Under the pieces are notes generated by a model that saw only the letters and a list, made by a program, of their open reading frames with translations, was not told the origin of the DNA and ran no database searches. Positions 1-9,192 of a stretch of 24,334 nt of DNA are shown here, piece by piece. Positions within the stretch are counted from its first letter, which is position 1. Every line of letters starts with the position of its first letter. A program made the translations under genes and the position numbers. Where the stretch lies: contig JBBHKE010003220.1 in assembly GCA_037447655.1 (NCBI GenBank), positions 1-24,334 of the forward strand, given 5' to 3'. Source of the stretch: Zygnema cylindricum. Taxonomy: Eukaryota > Streptophyta > Zygnematophyceae > Zygnematales > Zygnemataceae.

Positions 1-1
1 G

Positions 2-118
2 AGAGAAGAACATATGCTTGCAATTCGTGAGAGAGAAATAAAACTTGAAGAAATGAAGGTGAAAAACGAGGAGATGCGTCTAAAATCGGAGTGTGCCAAG
101 CGCGGAGTCAACTACTAA
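2..118 (+). CDS. C-terminal tail of an unidentified coiled-coil protein (partial)
   Basis: The frame is open from the left edge to TAA at 116-118 and gives 38 residues, so only the C-terminus is seen. The peptide is dominated by charged residues with heptad-like spacing (REREIKLEEMKVKNEEMRLK), predicting a coiled coil, and ends in CAKRGVNY. Tails of this style are common on Myb/SANT-like or NAM-associated proteins of plant PIF/Harbinger-type transposons, but no DNA-binding domain is in view, so that assignment is a guess. Support for it being coding comes from the amphipathic composition and the AATAAA about 120 bases downstream. It could instead be an ordinary host gene. Confidence 0.45.
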   Translation, partial: REEHMLAIREREIKLEEMKVKNEEMRLKSECAKRGVNY

Positions 119-237
119 AAACACACAGTGGGTAAGGTTCAATTTAGGAAGGTTGTTTTCACATATTTCCTTCACTTGTACTTTATTAGATTACAACAAA
201 GACTGTACATTTGAAAAAATCATCAATAGTTCATATT

Positions 238-243
238 AATAAA
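238..243 (+). other. Candidate polyadenylation signal
   Basis: Canonical AATAAA, 120 bases after the stop codon of the left-edge ORF, in an AT-rich 3'UTR-like stretch. The spacing is reasonable for the 3' end of that transcript. The hexamer is frequent by chance in AT-rich DNA. Confidence 0.3.
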
Positions 244-284
244 GAGTAGTCGCAAGCCTAACCGAACTGCTTAAGCAATATGAG

Positions 285-1330
285 CTCCGTTTTTACGTGT
301 ATTTAATATATGTTTCCGTTGCTTTTGTGTCTCTTAAAGATGCATGTCATTTGTTACGGATTATAAGGCTTTCGAAATGTGGAAGTGAAACAAACATGAA
401 GCCAACACCTCAGATTCAAATTTGTTGAAATATAGCTTCTAGGATTGCTCATATGTAATTTATATGAAATTCGTCAATCGATGCAAAGAAGACTACAAAA
501 TGGCAGTATATCGAAACTTTTTCGTAGTATATGTTTTGTATTTTGTCAGTTTTTTAGGTTATTTAAGTCATGTTTTTTGTGTGAGTTTTAAGGATCCACA
601 TTCTTGTTTATGGAATATAAAACATCCTTTTCGTAGTATATGTTTTGTATTTTGTCGGTTTTTGAGGTCATTTAAGTCATGTTTTTTGTGTGAGTTTTAA
701 AGATCCACGTTCTTGTTTATCAAATATAAAGCATCCTTTTCGTAGTATATGTTGTGTATTTTGTCGGTTTTTGAGGTCATTTAAATCATGTTTTTTGAGT
801 GACTTTTAAAGAGGCACGTTCCTGTTTATGGAATATAAAGCATCCTTTTTCGTAGTATATGTTTTGTATTTTGTCGGTTTTTGAGGTCTTTTAAATCATG
901 TTTTTTGAGTGACTTTTAAAGAGGCACGTTCCTGTTTATGGAATATAAAACATCCTTTTTGTAGTGTATGTTTTATATTTTGTCGGTTTTTGAGGTCATT
1001 TAAATCTTGTTTTTTGAGTGACTTTTAAAGATGCACGTTCTTGTTTATGGAATAGAAGGCATCATAAAAATGAGACAGACATGGAGCCACCACCTTAGAT
1101 CCAAATTTGTTGAATTAAAGTTTGTGGAGTTGCTTTTGTATAAATTATATGACATTCGCCAACGGAAGCGAACACCTATTTGAATGGGCACTTTATGAAA
1201 TGTATTTTTTGGAATTATTTAATGTATGTATGTTATGATTTTGAACGTCATTCAAATCTTTGTTTTTTCTTTATTTTGCAACTATGTGAAGACAGCGATG
1301 CCCCATGTATGAGAGGTGTTTGCAATGCAA
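285..1330 (+). repeat. Higher-order tandem array of a ~109-bp unit (B) and a ~110-bp spacer (A)
   Basis: Five head-to-tail copies of a 109-110 bp unit start near 523, 632, 741, 851 and 960 (landmark CGTAGTATATGTT, followed by TTTTGTCGGTTTTTGAGGTCA). They are flanked by two copies of a different block: about 382-490 and about 1066-1175 (landmark CAAATTTGTTGAA, then TTATATGA, ATTCG). Diverged B-like sequence also lies before the first A (about 285-375, sharing AAAGATGCA) and after the second A (about 1218-1280). The order is therefore B-A-B5-A-B, as expected from unequal exchange inside an older repeat. No coding content is credible. Confidence 0.85.
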
Positions 1331-2070
1331 GACAGAAACACACACAAATGGTGATTTTGTAAGTAATATGGGTTGATGTGTAAACATAATCTGAACACCT
1401 ATATATCTTCTAATGCGAACCCACAAAATTTTACGGAAGTGTCTTCATTCTGATAAATTACGCTGGTTATAAATGAACCAAAAATAATTCACAATGGGTA
1501 TTCTTACATGGTTTCAATATTGTTAAAGAAACATAAAGTTATGATTCTAACATTATTTCCATCAATACACGAGATCATTCAAAACGTTTGAGCTTGAAAC
1601 CTTTTTTGGTAAAAAGACATCGGAATACAAAGTTCACAGTTATTGTGTGAAATTGTGATATTTCCGATTATAATCCGCAAATCACTAAAAACAAACCATC
1701 TATAACCAACCACAAAAGCGCAAAACATAAGCGTATAAACTTCAACTGCACGCCATTTCATCGTGTAAACTATACAAAGGACGTAAAAATCAAGTAGTAA
1801 TTAAAATAACATGCATAAAAATAGCATAAATACATCTGCTAGACTCAAAAAACCCTTTTTCGAAAGTTTATACAGCCATAACAATGCCCACACTCTTGTT
1901 AAAACTCTTAAAGTCTCCCTTATACAACTACTTATCACGTGTATGAATCATGCACAAATTTTGCATGAAACTCAATCGCTGTATGTGGCTTCAACGAGCA
2001 TTATGTCACTCCATCTCTCCTAACTCCACGTCATCAATCACAACACGGGGATCAAGACAGAATTCACGAA
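1331..2070. other. AT-rich intergenic DNA, nothing recognised
   Basis: No gene-like ORF, terminal inverted repeat or RNA gene is recognisable. Short ORFs here have AT-driven, low-information sequences. Confidence 0.5.
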
Positions 2071-2166
2071 ATAGAGCGATTCCTTGTACTTAACACTTTT
2101 TTGTACTTAACAGTTCTAATAGAGCGATTCCTTGTACTTAACACTTCTTTGTACTTAACAGTTCTT
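2071..2166 (+). repeat. 48-bp direct tandem duplication
   Basis: Two copies (2071-2118 and 2119-2166) of a unit starting ATAGAGCGATTCCTTGTACT differ at one position. Each unit holds two copies of TTGTACTTAACA, so the block is itself built from a shorter repeat. Confidence 0.9.
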
Positions 2167-3005
2167 TGTAAAAAACGATACATTGTACTTCACCGTTGGA
2201 GCGTTGCTATCAACAATTTGTTGTAACCTGTTTTCATCATTGCACTTTTTTGTTTGTTTGTTTGTTTTTATTTTTTTGTATACCTAGTTTTATTATAGTC
2301 GTGCTCATTTTCCGTGTTAGTGTGGTCTCACATGTTGTTCTTTGATTCGGTGATGAGTTCAAAGCGACATCTAACCATGGTTGGGCTTGTTCGTTGGAAC
2401 CTGTATTAGTTTGGATAGTTTTTGTATTCAACTGCGTAAATCGTCCAATGCAATTTAAACGTGTGACAACAGTTCGAAATGCTGTCTGGTATATGTGGTA
2501 CAATGTGTGTATAGTTAAGGGTAACCACACATAGCGTTTCCAATCCTCTCCCTCTCCCTCTCCCTCTCCGTCTCCTTCAATTTCTATTAGTGTCGACTGC
2601 TTTCAAGATCAAGACAACCGAAATGAAATGCCCACAATAAAGCTTATTATGATTTACTTATTTTAAACAATAACTTTATGAAGTAAAATGAAGAACTCAC
2701 TGCAATTTTTTTTTCAAAGAAAGCCTCTTCCCGTAGTTGTATGTGAGAATTTATTTCGTGCAAAAAAAGTCTTATCAGGACTTTGTGATCATTCTTCGAC
2801 TGTTATTCTTCACAAATTAATTATTTTTTTTTTATTTGTTTTCTATTATATTTTTAACATTGCATTATAACTTTAGCATTGAATGAAGCCATTCTATCAT
2901 AGACAAGATTCGTGGGCAAGATCGGACCTACAAAATAGAGTTACGATACACACAAAAAAAATGCAAAAAATAAATGCAAAACAAGCAAAAAAAAAAAAAA
3001 AAAAA
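2167..3005. other. AT-rich intergenic DNA with simple repeats
   Basis: Contains a GTTT run at about 2250-2272, a CCCTCT microsatellite at 2544-2575 and a long A run at about 2990-3005 that abuts the left end of the Helitron-like element. No gene was recognised. Confidence 0.55.
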
Positions 3006-3087
3006 TTTATACAAATTATAGACCTTTGGTCGTCCGTTTGAAAATCTTTAAATAGGACGACTTTTTGTTCGTCTGCACCCGTAAACG

Positions 3088-3230
3088 GCGTGTCCCTTGG
3101 CCGACTTCACCAAACGGGTAGCTTTGTCCCTCGGCCCACGTCAACAAACGGGTAGCGTTGTCCCTCGGCCTACGTCGGCAAACGGGTAGCTTTGTCTCTA
3201 TGCTAACGTCAGCAAACGGGTAACTTTCAA
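3088..3230 (+). repeat. 34-bp minisatellite inside Helitron 1
   Basis: Four copies with exact 34-bp spacing (AAACGGGTA starts near 3112, 3146, 3180 and 3214). Each reads roughly GTCCCTCGGCC, ACGTC, then CAAACGGGTAGCTTT. A closely related unit recurs at 8796-9135 inside Helitron 2. Confidence 0.85.
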
Positions 3231-3535
3231 AGTACTCCCTCGAAAATCGTTCTTGACCGTCAGATCTTGGGTGCTCGACCCCGTCAATGAATTAAGATAA
3301 AGCCGCCACGTGCACTAAAGAGTCTTCAGCCGTCAATCCTTCGTTCGTGACCGTCCGATTACAGGATGCTGGCAGTTCAGAAGCTAGCCGTCCTTTTCAA
3401 CTAAGTACGATTTCGTGTCGTAAATTATTTACGTCAATCGTTGTGTTGATTTGGGTCACGTCTTCAAAAATCCGTAAGTACGACTTGAATAGTACAATAG
3501 TACTAAGACGTTTTGATAAACAGGACACGGTCCAT

Positions 3536-3925
3536 GCGCGTGTAACGAGCATGATAAACGGGCATGATAAAGGCGCATGATAAACGAGCATGATAAAGGG
3601 GCATGATAAACGGGCATGATAAAGGCGCATGATAAACGAGCATGATAAAGGGGCATGATAAAGGGGCATGATAAAAGGGCATGATAAATGATAACGAAAG
3701 ATGGAAAATGAAAATGACAAAGGATAAACTAAAGAGGCATGAATATGGAAGGAGGCATGAATAGGAAGCGGGTAACATAAAGGAACATAAAGAACATAGA
3801 TGATAAACGACATGATAGGCATAATCAGAAGCATGGGTAATCAACATAAAGGCATGATAAACGGGCATGATAAAGGGGCATGATAAACGGGCATGATAAA
3901 GGGGCATGATAATCTGGCATGATAA
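3536..3925 (+). repeat. GCATGATAAA minisatellite between duplicated Helitron 3' termini
   Basis: About 12-13-bp units GGCATGATAAAS recur densely at 3549-3690 and again at 3850-3925, with degenerate copies between. The array is bracketed by two copies of the Helitron 3' subterminal block (GACACGGTCCATRC then GTGTAACG), at about 3525-3548 and 3928-3955. Reverse-strand ORFs here read as LSCPFIMPLYHA repeats and are artefacts of the array. Confidence 0.85.
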
Positions 3926-3968
3926 CAGGACACGGTCCATACCCGTGTAACGGGCGTTGCTTTACTAG

Positions 3969-4114
3969 TATAAACAAATAATAACTCATCGACTTGCCTT
4001 ACAATTGAAAAAGCTGAAAAATATGAAAACCATTTCCACCAAAACAACATAATGACATTCAAATTCCCTCTTGTATCCTACCACATTGGTGTTCCAAAAA
4101 ATAAACCATAGTTC
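3969..4114. other. Intergenic DNA, nothing recognised
   Basis: Unremarkable AT-rich sequence between the Helitron-like element and the foldback element. Confidence 0.4.
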
Positions 4115-4247
4115 AAATGTGCGAAAAAAATCAGACACTGTATGTGGTATCCCCATACTATACGCATACTATACCGTATAGTACGGTATAGTATGCATAG
4201 AGTATGGGGAAATCACATATAGTGTGCCCGATTGTTTTCACACATTT
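4115..4247. mobile_element. Foldback/MITE-like long palindrome
   Basis: The whole 133-bp stretch is an imperfect inverted repeat centred near 4181. The inner arms of 28 bases (from CCCCATACT to ACCGTA on the left) match at 26 positions. The outer arms continue through AAATGTGYGAAAA, AATCRG and CACAC blocks on both sides. Such near-complete self-complementarity is typical of a foldback MITE. No target duplication was identified, so the family is unassigned. Confidence 0.7.
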
Positions 4248-4935
4248 CCCTCTGGACAAAGACAAGTGACAAGGGGCATAAGCACCGGAAATAAGCGGAA
4301 AAATTGGTAAATTACTATTGACAAAATTTTACAAAAGAAGTAACAAACTACACTATTTACGAAAATCCATCGAGAAGATGGATAAAAAACAGAAGAATTT
4401 ACAAAATTCTAACAAGGTTGTCTCTGAAAAACTCTCGGTCGGCAACGAGGTGTTGGCGTTAGAGTCCAGATTTTGACGTTTAAGAGTCTAAAAGTTTTAT
4501 AGACCTCAAATTCTAAAAAGTTTGAAAACTTTCAAAGGTCTTAACAGTCTAACCCTCTTACGGTCCAAAAAGTCAAAAAAGTTTTAAAAGTCTAATATTC
4601 TTACAGCCCAAAAAATCCAAAAAATAATTCACAGTTTTAAAGAGTCGAACTGTCTTAGTGTCTAAAAAAGTCAAAAAAGTTCTAAAAGTTTAAAAAGTTT
4701 TTCGGTTTTACCGTCGAAAAGGCCTCTCTCCTCTGTCTCCCCATACAACAAGATGATGTATGGGAGACATGGACATCATCATCATCATATTTTACATATC
4801 TCGCATTCAACTCGCCAATCGCACCTCCGTTTACCGCAACGGAAGCACGAAAGCTCCGTTTTTCTATACATGTGACAGCTGTCACTAGGAGTGACAGCAG
4901 AAGGGGCGGCAATCTCGATGCAGTCGAAGAAATAC
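4248..4935. other. Gene-free stretch with a decayed tandem repeat
   Basis: From about 4480 to 4700 the sequence repeats a motif like GTCYAAAAAAGTCAAAAAAG followed by TTYTAAAAGTYTAA, with the best copies at about 4564 and 4660 and more diverged ones between. The rest has no recognisable feature apart from a short CAT run near 4777-4788. Confidence 0.5.
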
Positions 4936-5370
4936 CGGGGGGGGAGAGGGAAGAGGAGAGAGGGGACGGGGGGGGGGAGGGGAGAGGAGAGGAGAGGAGG
5001 GGAGAGGAGGGGTGCAGAGAGTGGGTGCACATAATAAAGGGCTCCTGCGAGGGAAGAGGGAGGAAAGAAATCAGAGAGGGGGGTGGTTGAGGGGGCATGC
5101 GTTGGAGAGAAATGAAGAAAAGAGGGAGAGAGGGAGAGGGGAGAGAGGAGGAGAGAAAGAGGGAGAGAGAGGGAGGAAAGGAGAGCGGGGAAAAGGGAGA
5201 GAGAGAGGGATGGAGAGAGAGTGGGATGGAGAGAGAGAGGGAGAGAGTGAGAGAGGGAGAGCGAGAGAGTGAGAGAGGGAGAGGAAGAGAGGGAGAGAGT
5301 GAGAGAGGGAGAGAGGGAGAGAGGGAGAGAGAGAGAGGGGGTGAGAGAGAGAGCGAGAGAAAGAAAGCCA
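4936..5370 (+). repeat. Long purine (GAGAGG/GGGAGA) microsatellite tract
   Basis: Over 400 bases are almost entirely A and G on the plus strand, in irregular GAGA, GGGAGA and GGAGAGG blocks. Such a homopurine-homopyrimidine mirror tract can adopt triplex (H-DNA) structure. Overlapping ORFs on both strands here are low-complexity R/E/G or S/L/P artefacts. Confidence 0.9.
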
Positions 5371-5379
5371 CCTTACCAG

Positions 5380-6245
5380 CTGCAAGATTTATTGACTCGA
5401 TGCCCCTCCTGCTCTGATTCCGGCGGCTCTCTTCCTCCCTGGAGCCCTTCCCAACTTCCCCGCCATGGCTTCCCACGACAGTCCCCTCCCTCCCTCCCAG
5501 CTCGGCGCCTCTCCTCTCCACTCCGGCGCCTCCTCTCTCCCCTCTGGAGTCCCTCTCTCCCCTGGCGGGCTGGCACCCACGTGGCAGTTTCTGCCGGGTC
5601 GCTCGTGTCGTGCCACGTGGCGACTTTCTTTTTCTGCCGCACGCACCGGCTGCAGCTGCACCTGGACCTGCGACAGTGTGTGCGACAGTGTCTGCGACGG
5701 AGCGTGCGACGCGTGGCTGCCTGCGATGGCGGACGACGCCAGCGAAATCGCGACGACGGCCGCTGATGCCAGGATCAGTGTGCTGACGTGGCATCGCCAG
5801 TTCACATGCGTAATGAGACGGGACGTAAAAAACAAGCGAAAGGGAAAAAAATCCATGCAGAGGGATTTGAGAGAGAGGGAGAGAGGGAGAGAGGGAGAGA
5901 GAGGGGAGAGAGAGAGAGAGGGGAAAGACAGGAGAGGCAGGGGAGAGTGGGAGAACGTTCGTTGTTTCTAGGAAGCTCGGGAGGTCGAAATTCGAATGTG
6001 CCGTTCGACGACTTTTGAACTGAAGGGAACAAGTGTGCTGTGCGGTAGATGCTGATGACGTGGCAATCGGTTGGGATCCGGATGACGGTTGTTTCGAAAG
6101 GATTGGCTTTTTTAATACTGACTTAGGCCCTGTCGGCGGCCAATGGGGTGTAGCGGCCGCCCGTGCGGTGCCTCAGCGGCGGGAAGCGGGAAATTATGAC
6201 TGTACAACTGTACGGATGACGCCCTCCGTAGCGTTTCATTCTTGA
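5380..6245. promoter_or_regulatory. GC-rich island with four ACGTGGC (G-box/bZIP-type) sites
   Basis: GC-rich, CpG-containing sequence in an otherwise AT-rich window. CACGTGGC occurs at 5578-5585 and 5614-5621, and the identical decamer TGACGTGGCA at 5784-5793 and 6056-6065. ACGT-core elements of this type are the classic sites of plant bZIP factors, so a promoter or 5' region is plausible. An ATG in strong context (GCCATGGC, 5465) opens a 168-codon ORF (5465-5971) whose middle holds CDSVCDSVCDGACDA and whose end runs into the GA microsatellite. I do not recognise it and cannot call it a gene. Transcript direction is unknown. Confidence 0.35.
5866..5930 (+). repeat. GA microsatellite
   Basis: Purine-only GAGAGGGAGA repeats, a second smaller tract in the same orientation as 4936-5370, at the right part of the GC-rich island. 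Confidence 0.85.
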
Positions 6246-6372
6246 GAAGTGACAATTGTGGCGTTTAAGCTCTTAGGGTGCGTCTCCATGTACTTGAAAC
6301 TTAGAGAAAAACCATTGTTTTTTACCGCAGATCCGGCGGACCCGGATTTCGGGTGTCCCTATGTGTAACAAG

Positions 6373-6728
6373 TTGTGTTGGGTATCGAGGACCCTTTGCC
6401 GATATTCGATATATATCGAATTTCAGATACCCGATATTCGATATATCGCTTCGATATATCGAAAACAAAATCATCGCGATATATCGCCGATATATCGAAC
6501 CATAAAAAAAACAAAAATTTCCATTTTTTTTTCCAACCCCCCCCTTCCGTACGATCTTCCGTACGATTTTCCGTACTATGACTGTACGGACACCCATTTT
6601 TTTGCGATATATATCGCGATAATTTATGTTGGTCCCGGTACGATATATCGAGGAATCTGCTCGATCGATATTCGATATATCGAATATCGCAATTATCGCG
6701 ATATGAATTTACCCGATACCCAACACTA
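6373..6728 (+). mobile_element. hAT-like MITE copy 1 (GTGTTGGGTATCG TIRs)
   Basis: Left end TTGTGTTGGGTATCG and right end CGATACCCAACACTA are inverted repeats with one terminal mismatch. The interior is dominated by the palindrome CGATATATCG. It matches the reverse complement of the element at 9193-10025 over both ends, including the GTACCGGGACCAAC block, so both belong to one family. The left flank GTAACAAG and the reconstructed right flank GCTACAAG agree at 6 of 8 positions, the target-duplication length of hAT elements. No transposase ORF is present. Confidence 0.75.
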
Positions 6729-6732
6729 GCTA

Positions 6733-7112
6733 TAGGTTATCGAACGGTGAGGCGTCCTGATATATCGCTCCGAGACCAACAATTTCTTTATCGGCGATAA
6801 GTAGAAAACAATAAAGTACGTTATATAATAGTAGTATATAATGTATTGTATTGTATTATTGACTGTATATAGCGTGGCATGCCACGTATGACAATCTGTT
6901 CCATACTTTGTACAACGGGAGTTCAGTACGGGCAGATATCGGTAGATATGTACTGAATAAACAATTAAGCATTACAATTTATAGAGATAAAAGAACAATA
7001 CTGCTGGTTTTTATCGCGATAACACCACTATCGATATATCGTGCCAATATACTGATTATTGATGAGCCCAAAAAAAAGGCATATCGGTTACCGGCAAAAC
7101 CTTATCGATAAC
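6733..7112. mobile_element. Second hAT-like element inserted beside copy 1
   Basis: The ends TAGGTTATCGA and TCGATAAC form an imperfect inverted repeat. The 8-mer ACTAGCTA lies immediately before (6725-6732) and after (7113-7120), as expected of a hAT-type target duplication. Removing this segment restores a plausible target duplication for the element at 6373-6728. The interior has TATCGCGATAA and CGATATATCG motifs like its neighbour but little direct similarity. The exact boundaries could move by a few bases because the terminus of copy 1 is itself part of the repeat. Confidence 0.45.
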
Positions 7113-7120
7113 ACTAGCTA

Positions 7121-8192
7121 CAAGCCAACGATAGTATGGAGCATGGACTCAGTTAATTATATTTGATTTCGTCACGTCTCGCAAGCGTCTCAAATACCTC
7201 ATTGAAACTCTTGGACCTGACTTGACGTAACAGTTGGGTTAAAGTACACAATGTTTCATTATTAGTAATGTAACGCATTATACATTACTAAAACTCCCAT
7301 CATTATTACTAACTAACCTTAAGAACACAAACTTTGATGTCGATTTTCTTAACCTAAACACATGAATCACTATAATGTTACTAAAATTAAAATATAATTA
7401 ATGCTAATTTTTAAACATTTCATTTAGGGTTACCGATTCTAAATAATGTTCAAAAAAAGTACACTGCTCATCGTTAATAATTGTTAATAAGAATAATTCC
7501 ATCACTGCTTTTTTTGGCCCAAAATCATAAGTTAGTGTTATTAACATTAAAACATAATTAACGCTAACATCGAAAGATTTCATTTTGTGATAACCACTTT
7601 AATGAAATACTTGAAAATTAGTGTTACGCATGACAATTTTTTTTCCTACAAAACGTTTGCATGACATCTCATTTTTGCAACATTACGTGAGTTCCACGTG
7701 TAAATTAACTTAAAAAATAGCGGGAGCATTATGGCTCTTCTCCATCATGCTTCGCCAATAATCGTACGTAAACGTTTATTGGTAGGAATAGTTTGGTCAC
7801 TTCTCCATCGAGATGTGTTAACAAGTCAACTACCGCATATGTGTTCTATTTTGATTGAAACCACGTAGGTTTCTATTCAAGTTATGAGAATTGTCCAAGA
7901 TTGTAAAAACACAAAATCTGACAGTCATATCTGGGCGAACAGACAAAATTTCAGATTTGCATAAAATTATTTTATTATAAAATTTGTCCGTGCGTACTTA
8001 ATCATTAACCGAATTGCGCCTTTATGTTTTAAACACAAAGAAAAAGTCTTTATTGCAAAAATTAGTAATCTACGTCTAAAAACTGAAAAGAAACAGAGCA
8101 ATACTAACAAGAGCAAATAACAAAAAAAAACAACAACAAACTTAGACCGTCGACAAAATGAAGAATCTTAGACTAAACTACCCCTAGACAAA
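7121..8192. other. Gene-free AT-rich stretch with a diverged direct repeat
   Basis: A block of about 65 bases at 7374-7438 recurs diverged at 7534-7598 (shared AATTAAYGCTAA, then TTTCATTT and ATAACC/TTACC). No ORF, RNA gene or TIR pair was recognised elsewhere in the stretch. Confidence 0.4.
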
Positions 8193-8701
8193 CTAAGGTC
8201 CACAGCCACAAATATCATGGATATGAACCGGGTCCCTTGGCGGAAGGTATGGAAGACCTCGACGTTCCTCAGCTAGTGTGCTACGTCGAAGCAGAGCCGC
8301 AGCTTGCGCCCGTTGAAGTGCAATTGAGACACGTTGTCGGTAGAACCTAACCAAAAGACTCAGTGGAGGACTCCATGGATCCCGAAATTCAAACGTTTTT
8401 CGCGCATAGTGGCGAACGAAGTCATCGAAGGACTTTTCCAAAGATCCAAAAATCTCCACTGCAAATTGGACAAATTGGTACGACGGGTCTTGGTGAGTGT
8501 ATTCTTTTTTTTTCATTTGTAGCTGCTGTGTCCCGAGCCGCCACACCTGAATAAGAAGCCGCGCGAGATGAAATGTATGTCCTAGTCGGATTCGTGAGGA
8601 CCACATCGCCAAGCGTCCTCCCAGCACCATAAAGACAAACAAAGTCAACCCGAGGGCTCCGAGAACTCGTAGATGTTCAACGTACATTCGTCTAAGGTCA
8701 A
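8193..8701 (-). CDS. C-terminal fragment of a retroelement-type (reverse-transcriptase-associated) ORF, cut by Helitron 2
   Basis: The minus frame stays open for 181 codons from 8738 to a stop at 8193. Counting from the 8738 ATG, residues about 27-40 are hydrophobic, FAVEIFG is at 92-98, a DDF at 105-107, FYRQRVSIALQRAQA at 132-146, and the tail is PRDPVHIHDICG. As I recall, an aliphatic 'F-AVE-(F/Y)G-L' block followed by 'FRQRVSIALQR' is the conserved tail of reverse-transcriptase-containing ORFs in algal and plant mobile elements; this could not be searched. The first codons (8702-8738) belong to the 5' end of the Helitron, so the true upstream part was displaced beyond 10371. The frame crosses a CTACAAATGAAAAAAAAAG stretch with no stop. 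Function and activity are unproven; it is probably a dead fragment. Confidence 0.45.
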
Positions 8702-8795
8702 TCTCTATACAAATAATAGTGGTCGTCTGTTTGTACATCTTTTAAAATATGCCCGGTCTGTCCTTCTACATATGTATAGAAACGTCTGTCAGTAT

Positions 8796-9135
8796 GTTCC
8801 TCGGGCGACCTCACCAATCGGGTGACTTTGCCACTCGCGCGTCCTCACCGGTCGGGTAACGTTGTCCTTCGGGTGACCTCACCGATCGCGTAACTTTTAA
8901 AGTAGGCTCGGTTCGTCAAGAGAGGCGAAAAGTGTGTAGATGTCCTGTTTTAAAGTAGCCTCGGTTCATCGGGCGACCTCACCAATCGGGTAACTTTGTC
9001 CCTCGGGCGACCTCACCGATCGAGTAACTTTAAAAGTAGGCATAGTCTCTTCATCTACATGTCTGTATGAAAACATCTTTCCATCGTGTCCCTTGAGTGA
9101 CCTCATCGATCGAGTAGCTTTTGAAGTAACCCCAG
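8796..9135 (+). repeat. 34-bp minisatellite inside Helitron 2
   Basis: Units read approximately GTCCCTCGGGCGACCTCACC, then RATCGGGTAACTTT; they occur in groups interrupted by spacer with TTTTAAAGTAGSC and GTTCGTCAAAAGTGGCG. The same unit makes the array at 3088-3230 in Helitron 1. Confidence 0.85.
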
Positions 9136-9192
9136 TTCGTCAAAAGTGGCGCAAATTATGTTGATGTCCCATTTTAAAGTAGGCATTGTTCG

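Larger units (their letters stand above)
3006..3968 (+). mobile_element. Non-autonomous Helitron-like element 1
   Basis: The right end has the Helitron layout: a perfect hairpin CCCGT-GTA-ACGGG at about 3941-3953, a short spacer, then CTAG at 3965-3968 followed by host T. The left end (TTTATACAAATTATAG, preceded by A) resembles the 5' end of element 2 (TCTATACAAATAATAG) with the expected TC changed to TT. Both elements share a GGTCGTCYGTTTG block and a 34-bp minisatellite just inside the 5' end and the ACACGGTCCATRC block before the 3' hairpin. No Rep/helicase ORF is present, so it would need a helper element. Helitrons are known to transpose by rolling circle between A and T without target duplication. 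The 5' limit is less certain than the 3' limit. Confidence 0.65.

Noticed and set aside
3088-3230. Regularly spaced 34-bp repeats as a possible CRISPR array
   Set aside because: The repeats are directly contiguous with no unique spacers, in a eukaryotic genome and inside a Helitron-like element.
3397-4062. Minus-strand ORFs of 66-145 codons with repeated LSCPFIMPLYHA
   Set aside because: They are translations of the GCATGATAAA minisatellite, whose units lack stops on that strand; no unique protein sequence remains outside the array.
4682-5794. 370-codon minus-strand ORF, the longest in the window
   Set aside because: Its core is a Ser/Leu/Pro translation of the GA microsatellite, with open frames on both strands. 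The ends show no domain or consistent reading.
5389-5856. 155-codon minus ORF with a hydrophobic N-terminal stretch
   Set aside because: It overlaps an equally long plus-strand ORF in GC-rich DNA where stops are rare, and no family was recognised.
8485-8530. A 41-base plus-strand intron (GTGAGT to TTGTAG) in short plus ORFs
   Set aside because: Splice signals look good, but flanking plus-strand frames are meaningless, while the minus frame crosses it uninterrupted and shows conserved-looking motifs.
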